From DASUPK01 sp963800285 (GTDB lineage: Bacteria > Actinomycetota > Thermoleophilia > Solirubrobacterales > 70-9), in NCBI GenBank assembly GCA_963800285.1, contig CAWDAL010000009.1:104977-168976 (forward strand): DNA of 64,000 nt. The letters are read 5' to 3'. Position numbers and translations under genes: made by a program. This document shows positions 55,544 through 63,337 of this stretch, piece after piece. Under the pieces are notes generated by a model. The model had not been told where the DNA came from. It saw nothing but the letters and a program-made list of their open reading frames with translations, and searched no databases. The stretch's first letter is position 1. Every line of letters begins with the position of its first letter.

Positions 55544-56503
55544 CTATCGCGACTGCTTGGCGAGCGCCGGAGCGCAGGCCGCGAACTCCTGTCCGCTCGG
55601 CATGTCACGTCGCAAGAGGGCGAAGGCGACGCCGCCCACGACCAGGGGCAGCCAGAAGAGGATGATCCGGTACGCCAGCACGGCTGCCGCCGTCGCCGCG
55701 GCGGGGGCTCCGTAGACGATCAGCGTCCCGATCAACCCGAGGTCGATGCCGCCGATCCCGCCCGGAAGCGGCAGCGCCCCGCCTAGCTGGCCGATCAGAT
55801 AGCCCATCAGGATCACCGTGAGAGGCGGCGAGACGCCAAATGCGTGAAACGTCGCCCAGAGGACGAGGTTGTCGAAGGCCCAGTAGCCGATCGCCCCGGC
55901 GATCACGGCGGGATGTCGCCTGTGCAGGATCAAGCCGGCCTCGACCGTGCCGTCGATCACCGCCCGGCGCGTCCCACTGAGCCACCGCCGCACCCGGGAC
56001 GCGCCCGGCTCGGGGCGGTCGCCGGGACCGAGGCGGGGCAGGACGGCGACCGCGCAGATCGCGAGCGCAGCCAGAGAGGCCGGGAGCGCCGTCAGCCAGA
56101 GCGACAGATCCGGGCCGAGCAGGCCCACCGCGAGCGCGAGCCCCAGCAGGGCGACGGCGACGAAGTTCACACCGCTCTTGATCAGGAAGAAGGCGACGGA
56201 GCGGCGGGCTATGCGCTCGCCCCCCATGCCGCCCCGGTGAAGGACCCACGCGCCCAACGCCAGGCCTCCGGCCCCGCTGGCCGGGACCAGCGAGCCCATC
56301 GCGAGCTCGGAGCCGCCGATCTGCCAGCTGCGGCGCTGGGTCAGCCCGGTGCAGAAGATCGGCCCGAACATGAACAGATAGGAGGCGAATGACAGCCCCT
56401 CGAGAGCGAGCGCCACGACCAGCCACCCCGGCTTGGCCTTGACCAGCAGGTCGCGGACCTCGCCGAGGCCAGGAGCGAACACGAATACGGCCACGAGCAC
56501 CAC
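55544..56503 (-). CDS. YbhN/UPF0104 lysylphosphatidylglycerol synthase-like membrane protein
   Basis: 319 residues with about eight helices, PASGAGGLALGAWVLHRGG and LPLPGGIGGIDLGLIGT, the signature of the LPG_synthase_TM family (flippase-like, without the catalytic cytosolic domain). GTG 56,503 is the first ordinary start, but homologous-looking sequence continues about 30 codons upstream to a TAG within the palindrome 56,611-56,627, so the true start may be non-canonical. Confidence 0.75.
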   Translation of the reverse strand: MVLVAVFVFAPGLGEVRDLLVKAKPGWLVVALALEGLSFASYLFMFGPIFCTGLTQRRSWQIGGSELAMGSLVPASGAGGLALGAWVLHRGGMGGERIARRSVAFFLIKSGVNFVAVALLGLALAVGLLGPDLSLWLTALPASLAALAICAVAVLPRLGPGDRPEPGASRVRRWLSGTRRAVIDGTVEAGLILHRRHPAVIAGAIGYWAFDNLVLWATFHAFGVSPPLTVILMGYLIGQLGGALPLPGGIGGIDLGLIGTLIVYGAPAAATAAAVLAYRIILFWLPLVVGGVAFALLRRDMPSGQEFAACAPALAKQSR

Positions 56504-56610
56504 CAGCGCGGCGACCGCCTGCAGCGCGCGCTTCTCGAGGTTGCGCGACTGGAACTCCTGCGGCAGTTCCTCCTGCTGGGGCTCCAGATAAATGACCTGG
56601 GCTTCGTCGA

Positions 56611-56627
56611 CGATGCTCTAAGCATCG
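56611..56627. promoter_or_regulatory. Palindrome in the divergent promoter region
   Basis: CGATGCT-CTA-AGCATCG, perfect 7-bp arms, between the YbhN-like gene and the DnaG-like membrane gene. A possible operator. Confidence 0.4.
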
Positions 56628-56704
56628 CTGAGAGACGATCCCGGCGAATGCCAGCCCGACTTAGGTGGCGATCAGCCGGGCATGGGAGGATGGGCACCGG
56701 TGGG

Positions 56705-57850
56705 ATGCAACAGACGCAGGTGAAACCAGTCACGGATGACCGGCTCGCCGGACTGCTGGCGGACGCCGGCGAGTTCTTCGAGGACTACCTCTGGGAGTCC
56801 GAGGCGGCCGCGGCCGCGCGCGAGATCCTGGCCGGCCACGGCCTCAATGAGAAGGTGATCCGCCTGTTCGGCGTCGGCTACGCCCCGGTTGGCCCGGACG
56901 AGCTGATGGCGAACCTCCACGAGGGCGGCTATTCGACGGAGGAGATCATCGCCGCGGGGCTGGCGCGCCGGTCTGAGCGGGGCCGGGTGCACGCCTACTT
57001 CCGCTCCCGGATCATGTTTCCGATCCGGGACCGCGACGGCCGCATCCTCGGCTTCGCCGGGCTCGGCACCCACCTGGGCCCGTCGTGGCCGATGTGGGTG
57101 GTCTCGCCCGATGTCGGCCTCTATCGCCGCCCCGGGGCGGTCTTCGGCCTGGACGTCGCCGCGAACCGAATCGCCTCGACCAAGTCGGCGGTCGTGCTCG
57201 GCGACTGCGTCGAAGTGCTGGAGGCACACCAGGATGGGCGCCCAAACGCCGTCACCGTCCACACCGGTGGAGTCACGTCGGAGCAGATCGAGGCGATCGC
57301 CGCCGGAGTCCCCGGCGGGGAGAGCGCCCTGGATCTCGACCTCGAGGCGATCGGGATCGAGCCCGAGTTCGATCCGCGCGAGCTGGCGACGGCCGGCCGG
57401 CCGGCGCCCGTCGTGCATCGGGAGCCGCCTCCGCATCTCGAGCTCAAGCGGATGTTGCTGGTCGCGGCGACGGCGCTCGTCGGCGTCAACACCTTCACGG
57501 GCGCTCCGCTGCTCGCGGTCTGGCTGGGCGCCCACGCGCAGAACGGCAGGGTCCTGAGCCTCCGCGGAGTGGTCACGGTGCTCGTCGCCCTCACCGTGCT
57601 GGAGTTCCTGCTCGGGCTGGCCCTGACCTGGCTGAGCGCGAGGTACGACCGGCTCACGGGGCGGCCGAGGTTCGCCGGGGAGACCTCGCCCTGGCAACGC
57701 GCCAAGCGCGGCGACCGGGTTCAGGACATCAGGAGCCGATTCGGGATGAGCGCGCCCGAGCGAGTCGTCGCGGGGTGCGTCGTCCTCGGCGTCCTGCTCT
57801 TCGAGGTCTGGTTCTTCTTCCTGGCGGGATCCTCACTACCGCACCAGTAG
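56705..57850 (+). CDS. Degenerate DnaG primase-like domain fused to membrane helices
   Basis: 381 residues. Residues about 10-190 align in motif order with the DnaG catalytic-core N-terminus (ILAGHGLNEKVIRLFGVGYAP, FRSRIMFPIRDRDGRILGF, FGLDVAANRI), but the zinc-binding domain is absent and the Toprim acidic motif (usually VVEGYMD) reads VVLGDCVEV. Three hydrophobic helices follow (about 255-275, 295-318, 352-375). Probably not a primase; a membrane-tethered nucleic-acid-binding or regulatory protein. Start uncertain (56,648 or 56,690 also possible). Confidence 0.62.
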   Translation: MQQTQVKPVTDDRLAGLLADAGEFFEDYLWESEAAAAAREILAGHGLNEKVIRLFGVGYAPVGPDELMANLHEGGYSTEEIIAAGLARRSERGRVHAYFRSRIMFPIRDRDGRILGFAGLGTHLGPSWPMWVVSPDVGLYRRPGAVFGLDVAANRIASTKSAVVLGDCVEVLEAHQDGRPNAVTVHTGGVTSEQIEAIAAGVPGGESALDLDLEAIGIEPEFDPRELATAGRPAPVVHREPPPHLELKRMLLVAATALVGVNTFTGAPLLAVWLGAHAQNGRVLSLRGVVTVLVALTVLEFLLGLALTWLSARYDRLTGRPRFAGETSPWQRAKRGDRVQDIRSRFGMSAPERVVAGCVVLGVLLFEVWFFFLAGSSLPHQ

Positions 57851-57854
57851 AGAA

Positions 57855-57897
<43 letters not shown>

Positions 57898-58138
57898 AGC
57901 GGTCGGGGGGAGGGGTCAGAGGGCCTGATTCCCGCATTCCCATGCGGAATGACCCACCTGCCGCCGCCGCTCTGAGGCCGCTCCAAGTAGCCGCAATTTG
58001 CGGGCGATTACAAGCCGTTTGGGCACTGGTGCCCAAACGCGAGGGCTTGCAATCCTCCGTCGGATTCTGCGGGAAGGGCTAGGGTGAAAATACTGGCGTG
58101 CCACGTCACATCACCACCACAGGGCTGGCTCTGCGTCG
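57898..58138. other. Non-coding left end of the island
   Basis: No gene seen. It holds an interrupted hairpin (ATTCCCGCAT...ATGCGGAAT at 57,928-57,951), the large palindrome at 58,006-58,054, and a weak promoter-like GGTGAAAATACT upstream of the first island gene. Confidence 0.6.
58006..58054. repeat. Nested palindrome at the island end
   Basis: Inner arms CGTTTGGGCAC/GTGCCCAAACG (58,016-58,026 and 58,029-58,039) are perfect. Outer arms GATTACAAGCC and GGCTTGCAATC (58,006-58,016 and 58,044-58,054) match with one mismatch. It is either an integrase/excisionase arm site or an operator for the first island operon. Confidence 0.7.
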
Positions 58139-59101
58139 GTGATCGACCAGCCCACCTATCTGGCTTTGCGCGACCGGTACCGGAGCTCGGGCGAGATTGA
58201 CCAGCAACTGTACGAGCTCTTGCTGAACCTCACTCGCGTTGTGATCTTCAACGGGCACCTGCCGCCCGCCTACTCGCCAACGGGCTCGTGGAGTCCCGAA
58301 GCGGCCGAGGACGCTGCACATGGTTGGATTGAGCGCCGCCTGCTCCGCACTAACGCCCTTTTGGCGGCCTTCGACCTCGGCCAGCATCACCGCCCGTTCC
58401 TGAACTCCCTGGAGCAGAACTTCCGCCACCACCTCCAGAACGAGCGTGAGCGCGCCGAGCTGCCGAACCTGCTCAGGCGCACCGGCGCCCTTCTTCGCGA
58501 CGATGCGCGGTTTCGCGACTGGCTCCCGCAGCGGCGGCCTTTCGACACCTGGTGGGGTCTGGTCTCGTGGACGAACCCCGTAGCCTTTCAAGGCGGCGAC
58601 GACATTCTCGTCGCCCATGCGTGGGCGCTCGGGGAGATCACGCTGTTCCGATACGCGCAGAACGTCGATCGCGCCAGCCCGGTGCTCTCGACGGAAACGC
58701 TAGGGGAGTTCCTTACGGGCCTCTTCACAGGCGTCGCCGCCCTATTAACGCTTGCCCACCTTGCGGCCGTCTATGAGGGCCGGTTCGATCTCGGGGCCAC
58801 CGAGATGGTGGAGCTCGAGCCCGAGACGGCAGACGAATTGGCCGCACCCGAGGCGCCCCCCGACGAGGAGGTCAGCGCAGCTGCTGTCAACGTCGCCGCC
58901 GAGCTCAGCGCGCGCCAGTTCGAGGTTCTGCTCAGACGCTCTCAGGAGGAGACCCTCGAGGTGATAGCCGCCGCACTCGGCGTCTCCCGCGGCACTGTCG
59001 ACAACGACCTCCGCAACTGCGCTCCCGCAATAGACCGCTACTGCGCCGGCGGGATTACCCGGGAGCAAATCTTGGAAAAACTGCTCGACAGCCTGTCATG
59101 A
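58139..59101 (+). CDS. Sigma-70-like factor of the island
   Basis: 320 residues, GTG start. The segment about 55-125 (AEDAAHGWIERRLL, then NFRHHLQNERERAELPNLLRR) resembles sigma region 2 of actinobacterial sigma-like proteins. The C-terminus is a region 4-type HTH (LSARQFEVLLRRSQEETLEV, then LGVSRGTVDNDLRN). A middle segment (about 140-235, Trp-rich and hydrophobic) is unassigned. The next gene has an anti-sigma zinc motif, supporting a sigma role. First island gene after the att site; likely the switch for the CBASS operon. It could instead be a plain HTH regulator. Confidence 0.6.
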   Translation: MIDQPTYLALRDRYRSSGEIDQQLYELLLNLTRVVIFNGHLPPAYSPTGSWSPEAAEDAAHGWIERRLLRTNALLAAFDLGQHHRPFLNSLEQNFRHHLQNERERAELPNLLRRTGALLRDDARFRDWLPQRRPFDTWWGLVSWTNPVAFQGGDDILVAHAWALGEITLFRYAQNVDRASPVLSTETLGEFLTGLFTGVAALLTLAHLAAVYEGRFDLGATEMVELEPETADELAAPEAPPDEEVSAAAVNVAAELSARQFEVLLRRSQEETLEVIAAALGVSRGTVDNDLRNCAPAIDRYCAGGITREQILEKLLDSLS

Positions 59102-59140
59102 GTCAGTGGAAAGGCAATCCATGACGATGAAAGGTGACAT

Positions 59141-60178
59141 TTGGCTGACATCTGCCCATCATTGACCGTGCTGCTCGACCCCGATGCTGAAGTCGCCGAG
59201 CATCTCGACGGATGCCGGCGCTGTCGCGCTCTTGTCGCGCTCGCCAAGCGCGCCAAGACGCCTGATCACCCAGATCCAACGGCCGAGCACTTTGCTGCCG
59301 CTGAGCTTCCTGAGCGGGAGCCGCTCAAGGCTCGCGCTCCCGGAGAGGTTGTGTCCGCTGCCGCCGCCGATGTCGGCTCCGGCGAATACCTCATTGTTGT
59401 CCTCCTCGACTGCTGGAGCGTGGGCACAAAAACGCAGCTGCGCAGCGCGCCGGTTTCGACCGCAGTCCAATCTGGCGCCGAATGGGACCTGCTCCTCACC
59501 GAAGCGCCGCCTCTCGGCTACGCCGCGATGGTGGAGGTCTGGAACCACGGCGTGATCGGCGCCGATCAGGTAGTCGAAAGCTTCGGGCGCTTGAGCCAGC
59601 CAACGGCGGGTCAGCTTGGTTCTCTCTATAGCGGCTTTATCGAGGGAGAGTCGGTCACGGATCTGCCGACTGGGCCCCCCGTGCTCGCCCAGGAAGACCC
59701 GCGGCGTGCCTTCCAACGATCGGAGTTACATCGCGTCGCCCGCTACTGGTTCTCGCTTACGCTCGGCGATCGCTTGGCGGACTGGCTCGATGAGAGCGGC
59801 AACGACACCGGCGACCTCGCCCGGGAGGCGGGCTGGGTCGAGAGCAACGTCGAGCGCCTGCTCGACGACAGGATCGATCCCGCGAAGCCGGCATTCGGGC
59901 CCGACAAGGTGGCCGCGCTTCTCCTGCAAACCGACATCGAGGAGAGCGAGGTTGAGGAGTTGATCCCATTTAGCGTCCCCGCGCAACTGATCCTCGAGGC
60001 CCCGAAACCCGTGCAGCACCAGGCCGCAATGCGTCGAGCCCCGGGCCTCGAGCCCCCCGGCGCCGCCCGGCGCCGCCGGGCCGCAAGACCCACGGCCGGG
60101 GCAACCGACGCCCAGCACGACGCCCTGCGCCAGTACGCGCGGGACGTCGCTGCTGCCCTAGATGAGCTGCGCGGCTGA
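59141..60178 (+). CDS. Zinc-finger anti-sigma-like protein with HTH
   Basis: 345 residues. TTG 59,141 has AAGGTGA at the right distance. N-terminal HLDGCRRC gives the His-x3-Cys-x2-Cys core of ZAS-type anti-sigma factors. Residues about 205-265 look like an XRE-type HTH (DLAREAGWVESNVERLLDDR). The C-terminal basic and Ala-rich tail has no membrane helix, so it is cytoplasmic. Its stop overlaps the protease gene start (TGATG), suggesting the protease cuts this protein. Confidence 0.6.
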   Translation: MADICPSLTVLLDPDAEVAEHLDGCRRCRALVALAKRAKTPDHPDPTAEHFAAAELPEREPLKARAPGEVVSAAAADVGSGEYLIVVLLDCWSVGTKTQLRSAPVSTAVQSGAEWDLLLTEAPPLGYAAMVEVWNHGVIGADQVVESFGRLSQPTAGQLGSLYSGFIEGESVTDLPTGPPVLAQEDPRRAFQRSELHRVARYWFSLTLGDRLADWLDESGNDTGDLAREAGWVESNVERLLDDRIDPAKPAFGPDKVAALLLQTDIEESEVEELIPFSVPAQLILEAPKPVQHQAAMRRAPGLEPPGAARRRRAARPTAGATDAQHDALRQYARDVAAALDELRG

Positions 60179-60774
60179 TGCCGGTTCTGGTCTGCTCCGA
60201 GTGCGGGCACCGCTTCTCGCCGCGCTCGCGTCTGGAGGAGCTCAGTCCATGCCCGGAATGCGGGGAGGAGGATGTCCTCGGACCGGACGATGACGAGCCC
60301 GAACGACCGACGCTCCCGGTACCGACGCTGGACCCGCGGGTCGAGGCGCGGGCGGCGGCGGCGGAACTACTGAGCGAACTCTCGATCGCCGCGCCACCGG
60401 TCAATGTCGAAGCAATCTGCGACCAGCTCGGCCTGCGGGTCGAGCGCCGCCCCCTCGGGGAGGTAAGCGGCGAGTTGCGAAACGGCCGCGTCATCGTCAA
60501 TAGTGCTCATCATCTCGTCCGGCAGCGCTTCACGATCGCGCACGAGATCGGGCACCACCGGCTGCACACGCGCCACGGCAACCCCGGCAGCGAAGCCGAG
60601 CGCCAGGCCGACGCCTTTGCCGGTGCCCTGCTGGTGCCACCGGCCATGCTGCGCGCGGCGGTCGCCGAGGACACCGACTTCGACGCCCTACGCAGGCGCT
60701 TCGCCGTTAGCCGCCCGGCTCTCAGCATCGCCCTCGACCAGGCCCACCTCAGCTCCCGCGTCAGTTCCCGCTGA
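60178..60774 (+). CDS. ImmA/IrrE-family metalloprotease with N-terminal zinc ribbon
   Basis: 198 residues. Zinc ribbon at the N-terminus (CSECGHRFSPRS, CPECGEED), linker, then the ImmA/IrrE domain with HEIGH zinc motif in IAHEIGHHRLH and the third ligand in SEAERQADAFAGALLVP. ImmA/IrrE proteases relieve repression by cutting HTH partners; CapP of CBASS belongs here. Translationally coupled to the upstream anti-sigma-like gene. Confidence 0.86.
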   Translation: MPVLVCSECGHRFSPRSRLEELSPCPECGEEDVLGPDDDEPERPTLPVPTLDPRVEARAAAAELLSELSIAAPPVNVEAICDQLGLRVERRPLGEVSGELRNGRVIVNSAHHLVRQRFTIAHEIGHHRLHTRHGNPGSEAERQADAFAGALLVPPAMLRAAVAEDTDFDALRRRFAVSRPALSIALDQAHLSSRVSSR

Positions 60775-60868
60775 GCCGCCTCGCTGCCATTGGAAAAGGA
60801 TCGCGGGTAGCGGTCTTGAGTAGTTGACGGGGCCCAAAGGGCCGAACCAACGCGCTCGGGAGGCGCCA

Positions 60869-60937
60869 ATGCAACCGACACCCACACATGGCCGATTCGG
60901 CCACTTCCTGCAGGCGGTGAGCGAGTGGTCCTGCTGA
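60869..60937 (+). CDS. 22-codon leader ORF
   Basis: ATG with GGGAGG five nt upstream encodes a 22-residue peptide that overlaps the next gene by 13 nt in another frame. Its ribosome-binding site is far better than that of the following GTG, so it may couple translation into the CBASS operon. Confidence 0.35.
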   Translation: MQPTPTHGRFGHFLQAVSEWSC

Positions 60938-61203
60938 TCTCCTACGACCTCAACGGCCACGAGCGGCCCTCCAGCTACACCCGTGTAAAGAACTACATCG
61001 AGCAGCATGCTGACTCGTCGATCCGACCGCTCTACTCGCAGTGGTTCATCGACACGCTCTCCACGCCGCAGCAGTGGGTCGATGCTCTGCGGAATAACAA
61101 CCTGATCGACGCCGACGACAAGCTGTTCATCTGCCGTGTGCAGCGTCCCTATCAGGGGTGGCTCTCATCGGGGCATTGGGATTGGCTCAACCCCAGGATT
61201 TGA
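60925..61203 (+). CDS. Small Cas2-like (SinR-family) protein
   Basis: 92 residues. It begins VLLISYDLNG like the first strand of Cas2/VapD ferredoxin folds, followed by a helix, a WFIDT strand, and the C-terminal RPYQGWL...WDWL segment seen in small proteins labelled SinR family. No CRISPR array or other cas gene is present, so this is not adaptation machinery. First structural gene of the CBASS operon; role unknown, perhaps nuclease or nucleotide-binding. Confidence 0.65.
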   Translation: MVLLISYDLNGHERPSSYTRVKNYIEQHADSSIRPLYSQWFIDTLSTPQQWVDALRNNNLIDADDKLFICRVQRPYQGWLSSGHWDWLNPRI

Positions 61204-61232
61204 CTTCAGGCAATGAACATCGCGAACGGGCG

Positions 61233-62180
61233 GTGGACGCTCGCTTCCAGATCCTCTCCCTCGACGGGGGCGGCTTCAAGGGCATGTTCCCGGCCGCCCT
61301 GCTTGCTTGCCTGGAGGCCGATCTCGGCATCTCCATCCTCGACCACTTCGACCTTGTCACCGGCACCTCCACCGGCGGCATCATTGCCCTCGGCCTCGCC
61401 GCCGGCCTCGAACCGGCCGGGATCACCGACTTCTACGTCGAGCGAGGTCCCGCAATCTTCGCGCACCCACGTCTGCGGGCGCTCCGGCGCCTCCTCCACA
61501 GCAAGTACCCAGCCGCCCCTCTGCGCCGAGCGCTCGAGGAGTTCTTCGGCGAGACCACCCTCGGCGAGAGCAGGGTGCCCGTGGCGATTCCGACTTACGA
61601 CCTCTGCAACGACGGCGTCTACTTGTTTCGCACGCCGCACTCGCCCCGCCTGCGTCGCGATCGACGCGAGCGCATGGTCGACGTCGCCCTCGCTACCTCT
61701 GCGGCGCCCACCTACCTGCCTGCCCATGAGCTCCGCGGGCTGCGGCTCATCGACGGCGGCATGTGGGCCAACAACCCCACCATCGTCGGGATCGCTGAGG
61801 CGGTCAGCACCTTCGGTCGTGACCTCTCCGAGATCAGGGTGTTCAGCCTAGGCACCACCGCCGAAACGACCTACCGTCGGCCGCGCCTCGATCGCGGCGG
61901 CCTGGCCGGCTGGGCCGCCGACGGGATCGACGTGGTTCTCCGCGGACAGAGCCTCGGCGCCACCAACGCCGCCTACCACCTGCTCGGGGAGGAGAATTTG
62001 CTCCGAGTCGATCCCTCGGTTCCCGACAAAGAGCTGCGGCTCGACGGCGTTACGCCCGAGCAGCTGCGCGGCCGAGCCGAGCATCACAGTCGCCACGTCA
62101 GCGACACCTTCCGCCAGCGATTTCTCGATCACCGTGCCGTCCCGTACGTCCCCGAGCCCATTGCCCTCCAACCGAATTGA
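61233..62180 (+). CDS. capV: CBASS patatin-like phospholipase effector
   Basis: About 315 residues. FQILSLDGGGFKGMF supplies the oxyanion loop, FDLVTGTSTGGII the catalytic Ser in GTSTG, and LIDGGMWANNP the catalytic Asp: a complete CapV-type patatin. Cyclic nucleotides from the CD-NTase activate such phospholipases, which degrade the cell membrane during infection. Start uncertain: GTG 61,158 and TTG 61,200 are in frame; GTG 61,233 begins just before the first conserved strand. Eight bp before the CD-NTase. Confidence 0.9.
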   Translation: MDARFQILSLDGGGFKGMFPAALLACLEADLGISILDHFDLVTGTSTGGIIALGLAAGLEPAGITDFYVERGPAIFAHPRLRALRRLLHSKYPAAPLRRALEEFFGETTLGESRVPVAIPTYDLCNDGVYLFRTPHSPRLRRDRRERMVDVALATSAAPTYLPAHELRGLRLIDGGMWANNPTIVGIAEAVSTFGRDLSEIRVFSLGTTAETTYRRPRLDRGGLAGWAADGIDVVLRGQSLGATNAAYHLLGEENLLRVDPSVPDKELRLDGVTPEQLRGRAEHHSRHVSDTFRQRFLDHRAVPYVPEPIALQPN

Positions 62181-62188
62181 GGACACGC

Positions 62189-63337
62189 ATGTTCTATGAC
62201 ACCGAAGCCAACCCCGTCAGCCAGCTGCTCGACGGAACCATCGAGAGCCTCGATATCCCGGAACACCTCCATCGCGCCGCGGTCGCCGAGTACCAGGCCG
62301 TCGGCGCGTGGCTGTCCCAGCACGCCGAGCCCAACGGGGCTGGCTGGCAGGTCTACCCGCAGGGTTCGATCGTCCTCGGCACGGTCGTGCAACCTCTCGG
62401 GCGCGACGAGTACGACGTCGACTCGGTTTGCCAGAGAGACATCGCGAAGGAGGACACGACCCAGGCCGAGCTCAAGGCCTCTGTCGGCGACGCCCTCGGA
62501 AACTACGTCGAGGCTCGAGGCGGCAAGGCCGGCGCCCCGGTCCGATGCGGAGAGCGCAAGCGCTGCTGGACGCTCTCCTACGAAAAGCCGTTTCGCCTTG
62601 ATGTCCTGCCAGCGATCCCCGCGCCCGACCGCGGCCCGACGGCAATCCGCCTTACCGACCGCGAGCTCTTGCGCTGGGAGCACTCCGACCCGAAGGCCTT
62701 CGCGGATTGGTTCCGCAGCGCCATGGCTGAAGAGCTGATCTCCAAGCGCAGCCGCCTCGCCGAGGCCGAGCACATCCCCCCCGAGGAGATCCCCCATACC
62801 GCTTGCGGACCACCCTGCAGCGCGTCGTCCAGGTTCTGAAGCATCACCGGAGCATGTATTTCGCCCGTAACCTTGATCTCCGCCCAGCGTCAATCCTGGT
62901 CACCACCCTGGCCGCGCACGCCTATCGGGGCGAGCAGGATCTCTACTCGGCGCTGTTGGAGACGGTGGAGTTGATGCCCAACTACATAGGGCGCGAGGGC
63001 GGGGTCTGGAGCGTGCCCAATCCGGTCAAGGAGCGGGAGAACTTCGCGGACAAATGGAACACCGAGCCTCGGCTCGCTCATGGCTTCCATGAATGGCTCC
63101 GTCAGGTCGAGGTCGATTTGCGCGGTGCAGATGAAGCTCGCGGCCTCGACCGCATCGCCGACCGACTCTCGGAGAGTTTCGGCGCGGACCACGTCAAGAA
63201 GGCCGCCCGCCGCATCGGGGAGGGGTACCGCGGCGAGCGTGGACGGCGCTTCGGTTTGCCCCGCCACCGGCGTTCTCTCCGGTGCCGGCGCGAAGAAGGT
63301 CAAGGACCACGATTTCTATGGCCAGAGCGGGAGCTAA
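62189..63337 (+). pseudogene. CD-NTase (cGAS/DncV-like), two compensating frameshifts
   Basis: Makes the cyclic nucleotide signal of CBASS. ATG 62,189 has GAGGACA upstream. Active-site PQGSIVLGT, DEYDVDSV and FRLDVLPAIP are intact. The frame breaks at the C5 run 62,791-62,795 (one C short), continues in another frame from YRLRTTLQRVVQVLKHHR to AARRIGEG, and returns to the original frame at the G-run 63,222-63,225 (one G extra), ending correctly with VKDHDFYGQSGS. Correcting both gives about 382 residues, normal for the family. Sequencing errors in homopolymers or recent decay are both possible. Confidence 0.85.

Noticed and set aside
58139..59101. Integrase or recombinase as first gene of the island
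   Set aside because: No tyrosine- or serine-recombinase motifs; the recognisable C-terminal part is a sigma-4-type HTH. An integrase is expected beyond the right edge.
60925..61203. CRISPR Cas2 adaptation protein
   Set aside because: No Cas1, no repeats and CBASS neighbours; the closest pattern is the small SinR-labelled family.
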